A DNA stretch of 40,480 bases from positions 1 through 40,480 of the forward strand of contig JAFGQR010000035.1 in the NCBI GenBank assembly GCA_016935555.1. Direction: 5' to 3'. The position numbers and the translations under genes are program-made. Under the pieces are notes generated by a model. That model ran no database searches. It was not told where the DNA came from and saw only the letters and a list, made by a program, of their open reading frames with translations. Origin of the DNA: Verrucomicrobiota bacterium. Lineage in GTDB: Bacteria; Verrucomicrobiota; Verrucomicrobiia; Limisphaerales; JAFGQR01. Position 1 is the first letter of the stretch. Every line of letters starts with the position of its first letter. Shown one piece after another: positions 16,437 to 26,007 of the stretch.

Positions 16437-16505
16437 GGCCCGCAAGCCGACCCAGCCCGCCGCGGCGTTTCCCGCGTCGCGTTCGGGCCGCAGGCGCGCC
16501 GCCGG

Positions 16506-16534
16506 TTTTCAAACCGCGGCGGCCGTGCTAGGGT
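16506..16534 (+). promoter_or_regulatory. candidate promoter of trpG/pabA
   Basis: TTTTCA (16506-16511) and TAGGGT (16529-16534) are 17 bases apart and the ATG follows 11 bases later, the same short-leader layout as at rnhC. Confidence 0.4.
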
Positions 16535-16545
16535 GGGGGGGCGAT

Positions 16546-17121
16546 ATGATTCTGGTGATCGACAACTACGATTCGTTCACGTACAACTTGGTGCAATACC
16601 TGGGCGAGCTGAACGCGCTGCCGGAGGTGCATCGCAACGACCAGATCACGCTGGATCGCATCCGCGCGATGCGGCCCGAGCGGATCCTGGTGTCGCCGGG
16701 GCCGTGCTCGCCGCGGGAGTCGGGACTGTCGAACGACATCATCCGCGCCTTCGGTCCGGAGGTCCCGTTGTGGGGGGTTTGCCTGGGGCACCAGTGCATC
16801 GGGCACGTCTGCGGCGCGGAAGTGGTCGTCAATTACCGGATGATGCACGGCAAGACCTCCGCGATCCATCACAACGGGCGGGACCTGTTTGCAGGGATGC
16901 CAAACCCGTTTCAGGCGACGCGCTACCATTCGCTGGTCATCAAACGCGACACGCTGCCGGACTGCCTGGAAATCACGGCCGAAACCGACGAGGGCGAGAT
17001 CATGGGGGTGCGCCACCGGGAGTGGCCGGTGTGGGGCGTGCAGTTCCATCCCGAAAGCATCCTCACCGAACACGGCCGCACCATGGTCGCCAACTTCCTC
17101 AAGCTGCAAAACCAGCACTGA
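16546..17121 (+). CDS. trpG (or pabA): anthranilate/aminodeoxychorismate synthase glutamine amidotransferase (191 aa)
   Basis: This is a class I glutamine amidotransferase that supplies ammonia to anthranilate synthase (tryptophan) or aminodeoxychorismate synthase (folate). The full catalytic triad is visible: Cys79 in [11 protein letters not shown], and His168 and Glu170 in VQFHPESIL. The N-terminus [19 protein letters not shown] and the [11 protein letters not shown] loop are diagnostic of TrpG/PabA. Length is usual. No trpE or pabB is adjacent, so the two roles cannot be separated; one protein serves both in many bacteria. Confidence 0.94.
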   Translation: MILVIDNYDSFTYNLVQYLGELNALPEVHRNDQITLDRIRAMRPERILVSPGPCSPRESGLSNDIIRAFGPEVPLWGVCLGHQCIGHVCGAEVVVNYRMMHGKTSAIHHNGRDLFAGMPNPFQATRYHSLVIKRDTLPDCLEITAETDEGEIMGVRHREWPVWGVQFHPESILTEHGRTMVANFLKLQNQH

Positions 17122-17241
17122 CCCGGGAACCGGCGGACCCGGCCGCGCTGCCGCGTGGCAAAACCGATGCGCGTTGCGTCTCACCCCGGCACCCCGACAT
17201 CCTTCGACGTCCACGCTCCCCGGCGCGCGCGCCTTCAAGCC

Positions 17242-17276
17242 GCAGTGGCGGCAAACGACGGCACCCGCGCCACTGC
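17242..17276. terminator. stem-loop between convergent genes, possible bidirectional terminator
   Basis: GCAGTGGCG (17242-17250) and CGCCACTGC (17268-17276) form a perfect 9-bp stem around a 17-base loop. It starts six bases after the stop of the DUF4175-like gene on the minus strand and lies in the only gap between this gene and trpG. No long U-run follows on either strand. Confidence 0.45.
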
Positions 17277-17282
17277 TTGGCC

Positions 17283-18980
17283 TCAGGGGCGGCGGCGGGG
17301 GCCGGTGCGTTCGAGGATGAGTGTCCCGAGGTTTTGGTTGAGTTTTTCCTCGTCGCCGGCGAGGTCGTCGATGCTCCCCATGTAATCGCCGGCACGGTTC
17401 CAGATGTCGGCAAGTTTCTCGTCGGGACTGACGATGCGGAGGAACTGGGGGTCGGAGCGTCCGATGCCCGGACCGGTGGCGCTGTTGTTGTCCGTGGCTT
17501 CGATCCAATACTCGACCAGGCTGCCTTCGGAGAGGCGCAGCCGGCCGAGGTTCCACGGGTATTGGCGGCGGGCGGCGGCGGGTTGGGCGGAGCCGAGGTC
17601 GAGCTCGATCGCCTGGGGAGAGGCGGGGGACGCGGGGGAGGCGGCGCCGAGGCGGTAGCACAGGCGGATTCTGGTCAGGGCGAAATCGTCGGTGGCGTGG
17701 AAGGCGATGAAGGGCCGGGCGGTGCGGGTGGCGAGTTCCTCCTTGCGGGTGGGCTGGGCGATGCGGACCAGCGGGGCTTTGTCGGGGATGATTTCGATGC
17801 GATAAACGGCGGCGTCGCGCGATTCCATGCCGTCAGCATCCAGCATCAGGACGGAGAACCCGGTGAGATCCCTGGCCGGGATGGGCAGGGTCCCGCTCAG
17901 GAGGGCGGGGTTGTGCGCATCGACACGCAAGGGCAGTTGGCGGTCGAGACCGACGAGTTTGAGGGCGCCGAGGCGCAGCGGTTTGGTGGCGGTGATCTGG
18001 AGTTTGAGGGTGCTGCCGGCCAGGAGGGCCAGGTCGCCCAGCGCCCGGCGCGTGGGCTTCAAGCCGGAATAGGGCGGGTACTCCTGCTCACACTCGATCG
18101 TCGCCACCGTGGGACGCGGCACAGCCCGCACCTGGAACGTCTCGCTCACACCGTCGTTGAGGTAAACCCGATAGTCGAAGGAAGCCTGCACGTTTTCCAG
18201 AGTGCGCCCGAACCGGGAGCGGTCGTTGCGGTCGCGCTCGAGGGTGTATTCCTGGTCGCGCCGCCCCCGATAATGAACCACAACCCGTCCGGACGCGGGG
18301 ACGACACCGAGGGCGGCGGCTTCGAGACGCACGCTGTCGCCGAGTCCGACCAGTTGATTGCCGTTGGCAACGACGACCCGGGTTTTGCGGGGCACGGGCA
18401 CGCGGGCGAGGAAGACACGCCGGAGGAGGTCGATGCTGGCGGGCCGGGTGGCGACGAACGCGGCAAGGGCGAGCGGAACAATCAGCAGGGCCATCGCGCC
18501 GAGTTTCTTGACCCGGTCGGTGGCCACGATGTCGGAAAAGCGCATCGGCGCCGCCAGGACCTCGGTTTCGCGCACGAGCGCTTGGGCGAGGGCGGCGGAG
18601 GCGCCCGGCCGCAGCGCGCCCGGCCGCGCCAGCTGCAACGCGGCAATCAGCCGCGTTCGAAACGCAGGCCGCGCCTTTTCCATCATCAGGGCCAAAGTGT
18701 CGTCGTCGGGTGGGCGGAGCAGGGGGAGGGCGACGCCGCGGGCCAGGAGCCAGGTGAAGACGGCGGCCTGGGCGAGCAGAGAGACGAGGCGGACGGGGCG
18801 GGGCAGGTCGAGCCACCAGTCGAGGAACATGGCCAGGGCGAGGAGTTCGACGCACACCAGGCCCAGAAGCGCCAGGCCGGTCAGGGCGGCAACCGAGACG
18901 TGCCGGCGGCGGAGGGCGGCGATGTGGCTGTGCAACAGCGCACTGGGCTGGACGTGGGTGAACCGGTGGGCCGTGGTCAT
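17283..18980 (-). CDS. DUF4175-like membrane protein, last gene of the MoxR cluster (565 aa)
   Basis: The N-terminus has two hydrophobic helices (about 28-52 and 64-83) and a third at about 160-178 (KLGAMALLIVPLALAAFVATRP). The remainder is beta-rich and periplasmic-looking, with repeated strand patterns such as VVVHYRGRRDQEYTLERD, FDYRVYLNDGVSETFQVRAVPRPTV and KLQITATKPLRLGAL, then an ILERT ending. This arrangement resembles DUF4175-type proteins of Verrucomicrobia and Planctomycetes, but is shorter than the versions I know, which have long helical repeats. ATG at 18980 overlaps the stop of the preceding vWA gene by four bases (ATGA), so the two are translationally coupled. Function is unknown; it is probably a surface partner of the vWA proteins. 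Confidence 0.72.
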   Translation of the reverse strand: MTTAHRFTHVQPSALLHSHIAALRRRHVSVAALTGLALLGLVCVELLALAMFLDWWLDLPRPVRLVSLLAQAAVFTWLLARGVALPLLRPPDDDTLALMMEKARPAFRTRLIAALQLARPGALRPGASAALAQALVRETEVLAAPMRFSDIVATDRVKKLGAMALLIVPLALAAFVATRPASIDLLRRVFLARVPVPRKTRVVVANGNQLVGLGDSVRLEAAALGVVPASGRVVVHYRGRRDQEYTLERDRNDRSRFGRTLENVQASFDYRVYLNDGVSETFQVRAVPRPTVATIECEQEYPPYSGLKPTRRALGDLALLAGSTLKLQITATKPLRLGALKLVGLDRQLPLRVDAHNPALLSGTLPIPARDLTGFSVLMLDADGMESRDAAVYRIEIIPDKAPLVRIAQPTRKEELATRTARPFIAFHATDDFALTRIRLCYRLGAASPASPASPQAIELDLGSAQPAAARRQYPWNLGRLRLSEGSLVEYWIEATDNNSATGPGIGRSDPQFLRIVSPDEKLADIWNRAGDYMGSIDDLAGDEEKLNQNLGTLILERTGPRRRP

Positions 18981-21439
18981 TTGAGGTGGGCCAGTTTTCG
19001 GAGCACCCATTCGGCGGTGACGACGCCGAGCAGGAGAAGAAAGAACAGCGGGCTGGACCACAGTTCCACCTCGAGGGGGGAGCGGACCCGTTCGGTTTTG
19101 TCGCGGATGGTGTCCGGGAGGCGGTGGAGGTCTTCCTCGCGGAAGAAGGCGCCGCCGGTGGTGGCGGCCAGCTCGCGCAGGAGGGGTTCGTTCATGGCGG
19201 TCTCGCCCAGCTCGAATTTGGGTTCGCTGACGTTGAAGTCGAGGAAGGTGTCGGTGTCGGAGTCGACCCAGAAACTGTAGGTGCCGGCGGCGGGGGCGAT
19301 GAACTCGCCGCGGTAGAGGCCGGGCTGTTCGGGGACGGGGCGCAGGATGACCTCGGGACGGGGGCCGGTGCCGTTGCGGAGGCCGAAGTGGCCTTTGACG
19401 GCGGGCTGGCTGAGGGGATCGTAGCCGGCGGTGTAAAGGCGGGCGTAAACGCCGATGCGGTCGCCGGTCATGTAATTGTGCTGGTCGGTGGTGAGCTGGG
19501 TGCGTTTGGAGATGCCCAGCAGGCGCTGGAGCGAGACGCGCTGGGCGATCTGGCCCCAGAGCGTGCTGTAATAGCGGTCGCCCACGTTGCGCCGCCAGCG
19601 CCACGTGTTGTCCGTGCCCACATACAGCACCTGCCCCAACCCGTATTTCTGGAAGGCAATGACGGGCATCTTGCCGAAACGCGTCTCGCGCGCCGGGTCG
19701 GGATCGACCAGCAACACCTCGGCGGCGGGCTTGGGACGGGCGACGCGGGCGACCCAGAACACGGGCGGCAGCTCTTTCCAGAGAGCCACATTCTCCTCGT
19801 CCTTGTCGGACAACCGCAGCATGGCGTGGTGGCGGCCGGCAAACGTGAGCTGCAGCGTGATCGGTTTGTCGGCAAGCGCGTCGGGCGAAGCCCCCACGAT
19901 CGGGGCGTCGAATTCGACGGGAAGCAGCTTTTCGAGGAGCGAACGTTTGTAGGCGTGGGGAAGGAACCGTCTGCCGGCAACGGCCACCAGAGCGCCGCCG
20001 AAGTCGGCAACCCACGTGTTCAGGTTCTCCAGCGCGTTGAGCCCGACCCGCCGGGGGTCGACATCCCCGTAGATGACCAGATCGAATTTGAACAGGTCCT
20101 CCTTGCGGGCGGGAAACGCGGCCAGGTAGGGGGAGCCGGGCAGGCGGGCGATGTCCTTGTCGCTTTCGGCCAGATAACATTTCAGGTCGATGCGCCGGTC
20201 GCGCAGGAGCATCGCCTGGAGATAGCGGAACTCCCACCGGGGGGACTGGTCGACAAGCAGGGTGTGGATTTTGGCGTCGATGACCCTCAGGCGGCGCGAG
20301 CGGCGGTTGTTGTCCTGGACATTCTCGTCGGCCTGGGGGACGACAACCGCCTCCAGGTCGAATTCGCCCACGGCGGCCGGAATGAATCTCAGGGGCACCA
20401 CCTGTTCGCCGTCGGCGCCGAACGTGACGGTTTGCGAGGCGACGGTCTGGCCGTTGAGCTTGAGCACGAGGTCGGCGTTCCGCCCGTTCATGCCCCGGGT
20501 GCGGACGCGGGCGGCCGCGGTCATCTCGTCCCGGGCGAAGGTGACGTCCGGGGCGAAGAGGTTGACGAGGATGACATCGCGCGGGGAGGTGATGCCGACG
20601 CCGTAGATGTAGAGGGGCAGTCCCTCGCGGCGAGCCAGAAGAGCCGCCTCGCCCGGCGGCATGCCGCTGTTGTTCGCCCCGTCCGTCACCACCAGCACCC
20701 CGGCCAGCGGCTGGCCGCGCTTGCGCGCCATCACCTCCCGCAGCGCGTCTCCCAGGGCGGTCAGCGGATTGGTCGCCGTGAGCCGGTCCACCCACGGGAA
20801 CTGGTCCACCGTCACAGGCTCGCGCCGGGAAGCGCGGCCGTTGGTCGAGGCCGGAGCGGCCTTGCGCGCGGAGATTTCCGCGACGCCCTGCGCGAAGGTG
20901 AACGCGGCAAGATCAAACTCGCGGTCGAGCCGGGGCAGCAGATTGAGCGCTTCGTTGCGCAGCGCGGCTTGGACCAGTTCGAGGCGTTCGCCGCCGGCCC
21001 CGGCGGCCGGACGCCCGGAACCGCTCTTCGACTTGAGACCGCCGGCGGGATCGGCCAGGCCGCGGGCCAGGGCCGCGCGCTGCCGGTCCTCCGGCGTCTG
21101 GCGCGGATCGCGGATGCGCATGGAGGCGCTGGCGTCAATCAGCAGCACGAGAATGCGCCGGACGCTGCCTTCGACGGTGAACGCGAGCACGGGACGCAGC
21201 AACAGCACGAGCAGCAGCCCGAGAAACAGGACCCGCAGAGCCGTCAGGATGTGGCGGCGCAGCGGAGACAACATCACCGGGCTGGCGCGGTACAACCACG
21301 CCACGGCGACAATCGTCGCGAGCAACCCCAACACAACCCACCCCGCACCCAGGCCCCCGCGCAACGCCAGCGACGCATCGGCGATGCGAACCGCATCGTC
21401 CACCCTCGCACCTAGAAGCCGGAGAACCAGGTCCGTCAT
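18977..21439 (-). CDS. membrane-anchored von Willebrand A protein with GATase-like domain (820 aa)
   Basis: Two hydrophobic helices near the N-terminus (about 33-50 and 64-82) precede a von Willebrand A domain whose metal site motif DASAS is intact at 102-106. VVTDGANNSGMPPGEAALLARREGLPLYIYGVG marks the second half of that domain. The middle is beta-sandwich-like, followed by a class I amidotransferase-like segment (ILLVDQSPRWEFRYLQ; YGDVDPRRVGLNALENLNTWVADFGGALVAVAGRRFLPHA) without obvious catalytic residues. A final helix (SSPLFFLLLLGVVTAEWVL) anchors the C-terminus. The bulk probably faces the periplasm. It lies 113 bases after the BatA-like gene and overlaps the DUF4175-like gene. Confidence 0.85.
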   Translation of the reverse strand: MTDLVLRLLGARVDDAVRIADASLALRGGLGAGWVVLGLLATIVAVAWLYRASPVMLSPLRRHILTALRVLFLGLLLVLLLRPVLAFTVEGSVRRILVLLIDASASMRIRDPRQTPEDRQRAALARGLADPAGGLKSKSGSGRPAAGAGGERLELVQAALRNEALNLLPRLDREFDLAAFTFAQGVAEISARKAAPASTNGRASRREPVTVDQFPWVDRLTATNPLTALGDALREVMARKRGQPLAGVLVVTDGANNSGMPPGEAALLARREGLPLYIYGVGITSPRDVILVNLFAPDVTFARDEMTAAARVRTRGMNGRNADLVLKLNGQTVASQTVTFGADGEQVVPLRFIPAAVGEFDLEAVVVPQADENVQDNNRRSRRLRVIDAKIHTLLVDQSPRWEFRYLQAMLLRDRRIDLKCYLAESDKDIARLPGSPYLAAFPARKEDLFKFDLVIYGDVDPRRVGLNALENLNTWVADFGGALVAVAGRRFLPHAYKRSLLEKLLPVEFDAPIVGASPDALADKPITLQLTFAGRHHAMLRLSDKDEENVALWKELPPVFWVARVARPKPAAEVLLVDPDPARETRFGKMPVIAFQKYGLGQVLYVGTDNTWRWRRNVGDRYYSTLWGQIAQRVSLQRLLGISKRTQLTTDQHNYMTGDRIGVYARLYTAGYDPLSQPAVKGHFGLRNGTGPRPEVILRPVPEQPGLYRGEFIAPAAGTYSFWVDSDTDTFLDFNVSEPKFELGETAMNEPLLRELAATTGGAFFREEDLHRLPDTIRDKTERVRSPLEVELWSSPLFFLLLLGVVTAEWVLRKLAHLK

Positions 21440-21552
21440 GGGAGTTGCCGCGCCACGCCATGACCCCGCGTCTTGGTGGACGCCCCCGCGCGTGCCGGCG
21501 GCGGCGACGGCGCCCGGCATTGGCAGGACAATGGAAAGCGGGAGTCCGGCAT

Positions 21553-23754
21553 CTACTTGCTCCGGCTGAATCTCTGGGCCAGCCACGTTTCCAACAGGGC
21601 CACCCCCAGCGCGGCCAGGGCCAGGGGCAGCCAGAACTCCAACCCGCCGCCAGCCTTGCGGGCGACGACGTTCCACTCAAGGCGGGGCGACCAGGCGAGC
21701 ACCTGGGCCACGCCGCCGAGGGTGTGAAGCTGCGCCGGCGACAGTTCTTCAAGACTCGACTCGGCGGTGTCCGCCTGGGCCGCGAACTTCAGGGCGAGCG
21801 GGGGATCGGCCACGTTCACGTCGTAAACACCGGCCAGGTCGGTCTGATCGTATTGCAGCACCGGCCAGCCGCCGACAAGCTCGATGCGCCGCAGGTCGCG
21901 CACGGCTTCGGTCTGGCCCGGTTTGAAGAAGGTGGCATCCTTGTCCAGAAACTCCATTTCAACACGGCGAACCAGCTTCTCGCCCACCTGGAGGTTGAGA
22001 CCCTCGTCCTGGCGCTGGAGGATCGATCCCAGAATCCGGTGCACAAGCGGCACCCACGCCAGGCGCACCGGCAGGTCGTTCCAGGCGGTATCGCCCGTCG
22101 TGCTCCCCAGCACGACGCGCCCCATACCCCACGGACGCTCCATCAGCGCCGGCGCGCCGTCCGCATACGTCAGCACCACCCGCGGATTGCCGGCGTCCCG
22201 GGGCCGGCCCGGTTCGGCCCCGGCGGCGGCCGGCGGCGGGATGTCGGGGGCGGGGACGAGGGTGAACCACTTGAAGATGCGGGTGGACGCGAGGGTGCCG
22301 GCGGCGGGGTCATTCCAGATCGATACAATGGGGTGCGCATAAGCTTTGTCCTGAAACCGGATGTGTTGCTCCTCGTCCTCGAGCTGTCCGTGGACCGCAC
22401 CCAGAGCCGCGGGGAGGAAATCGAAGCGCTTGAGAAGTTGCTCGTTGTAAAAGGCCGGGTTCACCCGCCCCCCGGGCAGCACCACCAGCCCGCCCCCACG
22501 CCGCAAATACTGCGCCAGGCCAAGCAGCGTCCGCTCCGGCACCTCCGGCACGTTGGCCAGGAACACCGCATCGTAATCGTCAAGCTGCGCCTGCGACAAT
22601 TCCGGGGCGGTCAGCGTGTCGGTTTGGACAAAGTAATCAGGAGCCAGTTCGGGAGCCACCGGCACGAGCGCATGCCGAAGAAAGAACACTTCGCCGTCGC
22701 GCGCCTCGTTCCCGGGATCGCCGTCCACAAGCAGCACGCGGACCCGCTGGATCGCCCGCACCGCAACGGTCCGGCGGTCGTCGGCACCCAGGCGGTCCTC
22801 GGGAATGCGGGCCGTGACGGCGTGGAAACCGTCACGAGGCAGCTTGGCAAAAAGCGAGACGCTGCGGGTCGCGCCCGGGGCGAGGGCGTCCAGGTTGAAC
22901 TCGTCCCCGGGGGGATCCTGGTTGACGCCGAGGACGACGCGGACATTGCGGCGTTCCTCGGTGCCGTAGTTGGTGATCCTGGCCTCGAAACGGAGGGCCT
23001 GGTTGGCAGGCGACAGCCCGCTGGCAAGCTGCAGCCCGCTGACGCCCAGGTTTTGGGTTTCGTGTTCGCTGACAAGAACGAGGTGCGTGTTGATTTCGTG
23101 GCGGGCGCGCTCGAGGACGGTCTGGATTTCAGCGAGCTGGCGCCAGCCGGCGGCTTGGCCGTCGGTGATGATGTAGATCTCCTTGCGGATGACCAATCGG
23201 CCCTGGAGAATGTCGACGGCTCTCTGGATCGCAGGGAACAGGTCCGTGCCCCGGTCGGTGAGAGGCGCCTCGCGGATGACTTTGCGGGCCAGGTTCAGGT
23301 CGAACGTGGGTTCGGGGATGGCGGCATGCACGAGGTCCGACGCGAACAGCACGGCGGTTGCCGAGCCGGCGGGCATGGCGGCAAGCGCCTGCAGCGCTGC
23401 CTCCTGCGCCTTCTCAAAGCGGGTCCGGGTGCCGTCGCTCATCCCCATGCTGTAGGAATTGTCCAGGACGATGACGCCTGTGATCCGGGCATGGCCGAAA
23501 GCGCCGCCGGCCTGCGAGCGGAGGGCGGGCCGGGCCAGCGCCAGCGCGAGCAGCAGCACCAGCAGACAGCGCAGGGCAAGCAGGATCATGTCCTCGAGCC
23601 GCATGCGCTTCCGGTTCTGCTCGACGCTGATCCTGAGAAACCGCATGGCGGCCCAGGTGATTTTGCGGAAGCGCCGGCGGTGCAACAGGTGGATGAGGAT
23701 CGGCACCGACACGGCCGCCAGCCCGAACAGCAGGATGGGATTGAGAAAAGTCAC
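21553..23754 (-). CDS. BatA-like membrane protein with vWA domain (733 aa)
   Basis: The N-terminus is a BatA signature: FLNPILLFGLAAVSVPILIHLLHRRRFRKITWAAMRFLR, with a second helix at about 58-75. The vWA domain follows with DNSYS at 98-102 and IITDGQAAGW further on. The rest is a long beta-rich region with a GATase-like part (FLANVPEVPERTLLGLAQYLRRGGGLVVLPGGRVNP) and a C-terminal helix (FWLPLALAALGVALLETWLAQRF). The GTG at 23754 is chosen because it overlaps the DUF58 stop by four bases (GTGA) and puts the BatA signature at the extreme N-terminus. In Bat operons of other bacteria such proteins are linked to stress tolerance and envelope functions. Confidence 0.88.
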   Translation of the reverse strand: MTFLNPILLFGLAAVSVPILIHLLHRRRFRKITWAAMRFLRISVEQNRKRMRLEDMILLALRCLLVLLLALALARPALRSQAGGAFGHARITGVIVLDNSYSMGMSDGTRTRFEKAQEAALQALAAMPAGSATAVLFASDLVHAAIPEPTFDLNLARKVIREAPLTDRGTDLFPAIQRAVDILQGRLVIRKEIYIITDGQAAGWRQLAEIQTVLERARHEINTHLVLVSEHETQNLGVSGLQLASGLSPANQALRFEARITNYGTEERRNVRVVLGVNQDPPGDEFNLDALAPGATRSVSLFAKLPRDGFHAVTARIPEDRLGADDRRTVAVRAIQRVRVLLVDGDPGNEARDGEVFFLRHALVPVAPELAPDYFVQTDTLTAPELSQAQLDDYDAVFLANVPEVPERTLLGLAQYLRRGGGLVVLPGGRVNPAFYNEQLLKRFDFLPAALGAVHGQLEDEEQHIRFQDKAYAHPIVSIWNDPAAGTLASTRIFKWFTLVPAPDIPPPAAAGAEPGRPRDAGNPRVVLTYADGAPALMERPWGMGRVVLGSTTGDTAWNDLPVRLAWVPLVHRILGSILQRQDEGLNLQVGEKLVRRVEMEFLDKDATFFKPGQTEAVRDLRRIELVGGWPVLQYDQTDLAGVYDVNVADPPLALKFAAQADTAESSLEELSPAQLHTLGGVAQVLAWSPRLEWNVVARKAGGGLEFWLPLALAALGVALLETWLAQRFSRSK

Positions 23755-24656
23755 CGGTAGGTGGTCCGCCACCGGAACGCCAGGTAGCCGCTCAGAACCT
23801 CGGAAAGCGGCTGCGCGGTGTTGACGAGGACGTAATGGCAGTGGTTCTTCTCGCAGCCCGCCCGCAAACGCCACCGGAACGCTTCCAGCTCCCGCAGGTA
23901 GCTCTTCCGAACCTCGCCGGGCCGCGTCAAAATCTTCGGAACGCCCTCCAGGCCGTCGAATTCGACCAGCCCCAGGAAGGGGAACTCGAGTTCGTAAGGG
24001 TCGAGGAGATGGAACACGATGACTTCACTGCCGCCGAAGCGCAGGTGCTGGATGCCCTCGAGGACCTTCTGTTCGTCGTCGAAAAAGTCGCTGATGACAA
24101 TGACGATGCCTTTGCGGCGGATCTGGCGCGCCATGTCGTGGAGGACGCCGGCGATGTTGGTCGACGCGGCGGGGGCCAGCGCAGCGAGACGGGTCATCAG
24201 ATGATGGATGGTGCCCAGGTTGTCGCTGCGGGGCGTGTAATCCCGCACGGCCGTGTCGAACAACGCCAGCGCCACCGCGTCGCGCTGATGCAACACAAGG
24301 TACGCCAGACACGCCGCCATCATCTTGCCGTAGTGCAGCTTGCTCAGCGGCCCGGAGCCGTAACTCATGGACTCGCTGCCGTCCAAAAGCAGGTGGGCGA
24401 CAAAATTGGTTTCCTGCTCGTATTGCTTGATGTAATAGCGGTCGGTCCGGCCCAGCACCTTCCAGTCCAAGTGCCGCGTGTCGTCGCCAAACGCGTATTC
24501 GCGGTGCTGCGCGAATTCAACCGCAAAACCCCGGTACGGCGATTTGTGTTCGCCGGCCATGTAGCCCTCGACGACGTAGCGGGCATGCAAGCCCAGCGCT
24601 TCGGCGCGCGAAATGGCCGCCGGATCGAGCAGCGACGCTGCGGGTGGCGGCCTCAT
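23751..24656 (-). CDS. DUF58 domain-containing protein (301 aa)
   Basis: The conserved DUF58 core is present: EFAQHREYAFGDDTRHLDWKVLGRTDRYYIKQYEQE (about 48-82), followed by a vWA-like half with the metal-site motif DGSES at 92-96 and IVIVISDFFDDEQK. There is no membrane segment, so it is cytoplasmic. DUF58 proteins are nearly always encoded beside a MoxR ATPase and are thought to work with it in folding or metal insertion into partner complexes. It starts 62 bases after moxR and its stop overlaps the BatA-like start. Confidence 0.93.
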   Translation of the reverse strand: MRPPPAASLLDPAAISRAEALGLHARYVVEGYMAGEHKSPYRGFAVEFAQHREYAFGDDTRHLDWKVLGRTDRYYIKQYEQETNFVAHLLLDGSESMSYGSGPLSKLHYGKMMAACLAYLVLHQRDAVALALFDTAVRDYTPRSDNLGTIHHLMTRLAALAPAASTNIAGVLHDMARQIRRKGIVIVISDFFDDEQKVLEGIQHLRFGGSEVIVFHLLDPYELEFPFLGLVEFDGLEGVPKILTRPGEVRKSYLRELEAFRWRLRAGCEKNHCHYVLVNTAQPLSEVLSGYLAFRWRTTYR

Positions 24657-24718
24657 GTCGCAAAAAACGGTTTCGTCCGAGGCACGTGCATGGTGATGAC
24701 GACGAGCGCCCCCGGCCC

Positions 24719-25759
24719 TCACTCGAGCTTCTCGTCCCGCGGCACGCTCTCCAGGATCTTCCGCGTAATGTCGTCCGCCGTCACACTCTCGCTTTGGGCC
24801 GAGAAATTCAGGATGATCCGGTGCCGGAACACGGGCAGTGCCACGGCGGCGACGTCCTCGCACCCGACATAGAACCGGCCCGCCAGCATCGCGCGCGCCT
24901 TGGCCGCCAGGATCAACCCCAGCCCCGCGCGCGGCCCGGCACCCCACGTCAGCCATTGCCGGCAGAATTCCAGCGCCTCGGCCGACCGGGGCCGCGTCAC
25001 GCGCACCAGCTTCTCGGCATACGCATAAACGTGCTCCGCCACCGGCATCCGCCGCACAACCTGCTGCAGCCCCAGAATCTCCTCCCCGCCCAACACCGGG
25101 TCCGGCGTCCCCACACCGGCGCTCGTGGCCATCTTCATGATCTCGCGTTCCTCGGCGCCGCTGGGATAGTCCACATGGATCATGAACAGAAAACGGTCGA
25201 GCTGCGCCTCGGGCAGCGGGTAGGTGCCTTCCTGTTCGATCGGGTTCTGCGTCGCCAGCACGAAAAACGGGTCGGGCAACGGATAATCGGCGCCGCCCAC
25301 GCTGACCTTGCGCTCCTGCATCGACTCCAGCATCGCCGCCTGCGTCTTGGGCGGGGTGCGGTTGATTTCATCCGCCAGAATCATGTTGGCGAAAATCGGC
25401 CCCCGCAGGAACCGGAACTCCCGCTGGCCCGTGGCCGGGTCCTGGTAAATCACCTCGGTGCCCGTGATGTCGCTGGGCATCAGGTCCGGGGTGAACTGGA
25501 TGCGCTTGAACGTCAGGCGAAGCGTCTGCGCCAGGGTCGACACGAGGAGCGTCTTGGCCAGCCCCGGCACCCCCACCAGCAGCGCGTGGCTGCGCGTCAG
25601 GATCGCCATCAGCACCTCCTCAACCACCGCCTCCTGCCCCACAATCACCTTCGCCAGCTCAGTCTTGATCCTGGCACAGGACGCCTTCAAATCCTGCACC
25701 GCCTGCAAATCCCCATCCCCAACCTCGGCCGGCAGTGTCGTGTTCGTTATAGTGCTCAT
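24719..25759 (-). CDS. MoxR family AAA+ ATPase (346 aa)
   Basis: MoxR ATPases are chaperones that mature protein complexes. Walker A is GVPGLAKT at 63-70 and Walker B MILADEINR at about 126-134, followed by TPPKTQAAMLESMQERKVSVGG and FFVLATQNPIEQEGTYPLPEAQLDRF, which are diagnostic of the family, and a C-terminal lid domain. ATG at 25759 is chosen from the conserved length; upstream extension gives no conserved sequence. It is the first gene of the five-gene cluster (moxR, DUF58, BatA-like, vWA, DUF4175-like), the order expected for a Bat-type operon. Confidence 0.95.
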   Translation of the reverse strand: MSTITNTTLPAEVGDGDLQAVQDLKASCARIKTELAKVIVGQEAVVEEVLMAILTRSHALLVGVPGLAKTLLVSTLAQTLRLTFKRIQFTPDLMPSDITGTEVIYQDPATGQREFRFLRGPIFANMILADEINRTPPKTQAAMLESMQERKVSVGGADYPLPDPFFVLATQNPIEQEGTYPLPEAQLDRFLFMIHVDYPSGAEEREIMKMATSAGVGTPDPVLGGEEILGLQQVVRRMPVAEHVYAYAEKLVRVTRPRSAEALEFCRQWLTWGAGPRAGLGLILAAKARAMLAGRFYVGCEDVAAVALPVFRHRIILNFSAQSESVTADDITRKILESVPRDEKLE

Positions 25760-25970
25760 CGGTTCGTCGTGCGTCACCCGTCCGTGCAGCGTCCCCGCGG
25801 ACCCGCACATTGAATCAGTTCGACAACTCAAAAGCGACCCCATTCCGCGACGTGCCGGAACCTGGGGACGTGAAGCCGCCGGCGGAGAACCGCGTGCCGG
25901 CATCGTTCCGGCCAAAACACCAGACGCCCCGTGCGCACCGCCTATTCAGCAGCCCGGCCTCTCCGCAGCC

Positions 25971-25999
25971 TTGACGCCGGACCCGGAAGACCATTGCAT
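25971..25999 (+). promoter_or_regulatory. promoter of the PqaA-like gene
   Basis: TTGACG (25971-25976), matching the -35 consensus at five of six positions, and TTGCAT (25994-25999) are 17 bases apart. The ATG at 26008 is eight bases after the -10 box, which supports that start and predicts a leaderless mRNA. Confidence 0.5.
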
Positions 26000-26007
26000 C
26001 TCCCGAT

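Noticed and set aside
14682-16445. 587-codon minus-strand frame across rnhC and the flavin reductase gene
   Set aside because: It spans two well-supported genes and their promoter, and has no family signature of its own.
17122-17282. short minus-strand frame with a CRHCG zinc-ribbon-like sequence
   Set aside because: It has no proper start, lies over the stem-loop between convergent genes, and only two of the four cysteines are in place.
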